DNA of 5,477 nucleotides, from positions 1 to 5,477 of the forward strand of contig JACZYI010000134.1 of NCBI GenBank assembly GCA_022571175.1, written 5' to 3'. This document shows, piece by piece, positions 5,328 to 5,477 of the stretch. Under the pieces are notes generated by a model, which was not told the DNA's origin, did not search any database, and worked only from the letters and a program-made list of their open reading frames with translations. The stretch is from Pseudomonadota bacterium. Its GTDB lineage: Bacteria > Pseudomonadota > Alphaproteobacteria > Sphingomonadales > SMXR01. The translations under genes and the position numbers were made by a program. The first letter of the stretch is position 1. Each line of letters begins with the position of its first letter.

Positions 5328-5477
5328 GTTTGAATCATAACCCAAAATGACACTGAGAATATGGGCGGCTTCGGTCATGTTTGAGGCTCCATAGGAAATT
5401 GAACGTGCACCGGTGCGATCAATCCAGGGCAACCGAGCCAGCATTTGGGCCGGCTGATAATAATGGAACATCAGCTC
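5316..5477 (-). CDS. unidentified protein, C-terminal 53 residues
   Basis: The minus strand is open from the right edge of the window to a TAA at 5316-5318. The visible end reads ELMFHYYQPAQMLARLPW, then IDRTGARSISYGASNMTEAA, then HILSVILGYDSNAKP. I do not recognise the family. The mix of aromatic, charged and small residues and the ordered look (a helix-like TEAAHILSVILGY near the end) suggest the edge of a globular protein rather than chance. The strongest evidence that it is real is composition: the line at 5401 is about 60% GC, like the native genes and unlike the ATPase next door. It converges on the ATPase with only 8 bases between stops. The start and most of the gene lie beyond the window. 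Confidence 0.6.
   Translation of the reverse strand, partial: ELMFHYYQPAQMLARLPWIDRTGARSISYGASNMTEAAHILSVILGYDSNAKP

Noticed and set aside
1..5477. CRISPR arrays, tRNA or rRNA genes, insertion sequences and integrase sites
   Set aside because: I found no regularly spaced repeats, tRNA-like cloverleaf, transposase motif or terminal inverted repeats in either strand.

Overview
The window looks like an alphaproteobacterial chromosome segment. The aminotransferase fragment at the left edge has the 'TLSKIYGLAALRLGW' type of active-site block that I associate with alphaproteobacterial HisC proteins. The metabolic genes are moderate in GC: hand-counted 60-base lines range from about 45 to 62%. No closer taxonomic placement is supported from sequence alone.

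Layout, left to right: (1) 1-528 (+), the C-terminal part of a HisC-like histidinol-phosphate/aromatic aminotransferase; (2) 579-1448 (+), phenylalanine 4-monooxygenase (phhA) with all three iron ligands; (3) 1454-2533 (-), a Leu/Phe-type amino-acid dehydrogenase, convergent with phhA across 5 bases; (4) 2534-2755, a divergent control region with a perfect 15-base palindrome resembling an Lrp/AsnC operator; (5) 2756-3850 (+), a ten-helix YkvI-like (COG3949) transporter; (6) 3853-5307 (+), an AT-rich ATPase with an ABC-type head and a C-terminal TOPRIM-like domain (OLD-like), starting 2 bases after the transporter stop; (7) 5316-5477 (-), the C-terminal end of an unidentified GC-richer gene.

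The first four genes read as an amino-acid handling neighbourhood, probably aromatic. The transporter would move an amino acid across the inner membrane, PhhA would turn phenylalanine into tyrosine, the dehydrogenase would deaminate a branched or aromatic amino acid to its 2-oxo acid, and the aminotransferase would interconvert amino and oxo acids. The common substrate is inferred from context and is not proven.

The outlier is the OLD-like ATPase. Its base composition (35-45% GC in the lines counted) and codon use differ from both sides, it has no metabolic link to its neighbours, and it fits exactly between the transporter stop and the next gene. It is the best candidate here for a horizontally acquired, possibly anti-phage, single-gene system that borrows the transporter's transcript. 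Two start sites needed correction: the transporter starts at 2756, not at an upstream TTG, and the ATPase starts at 3853, not inside the transporter gene.
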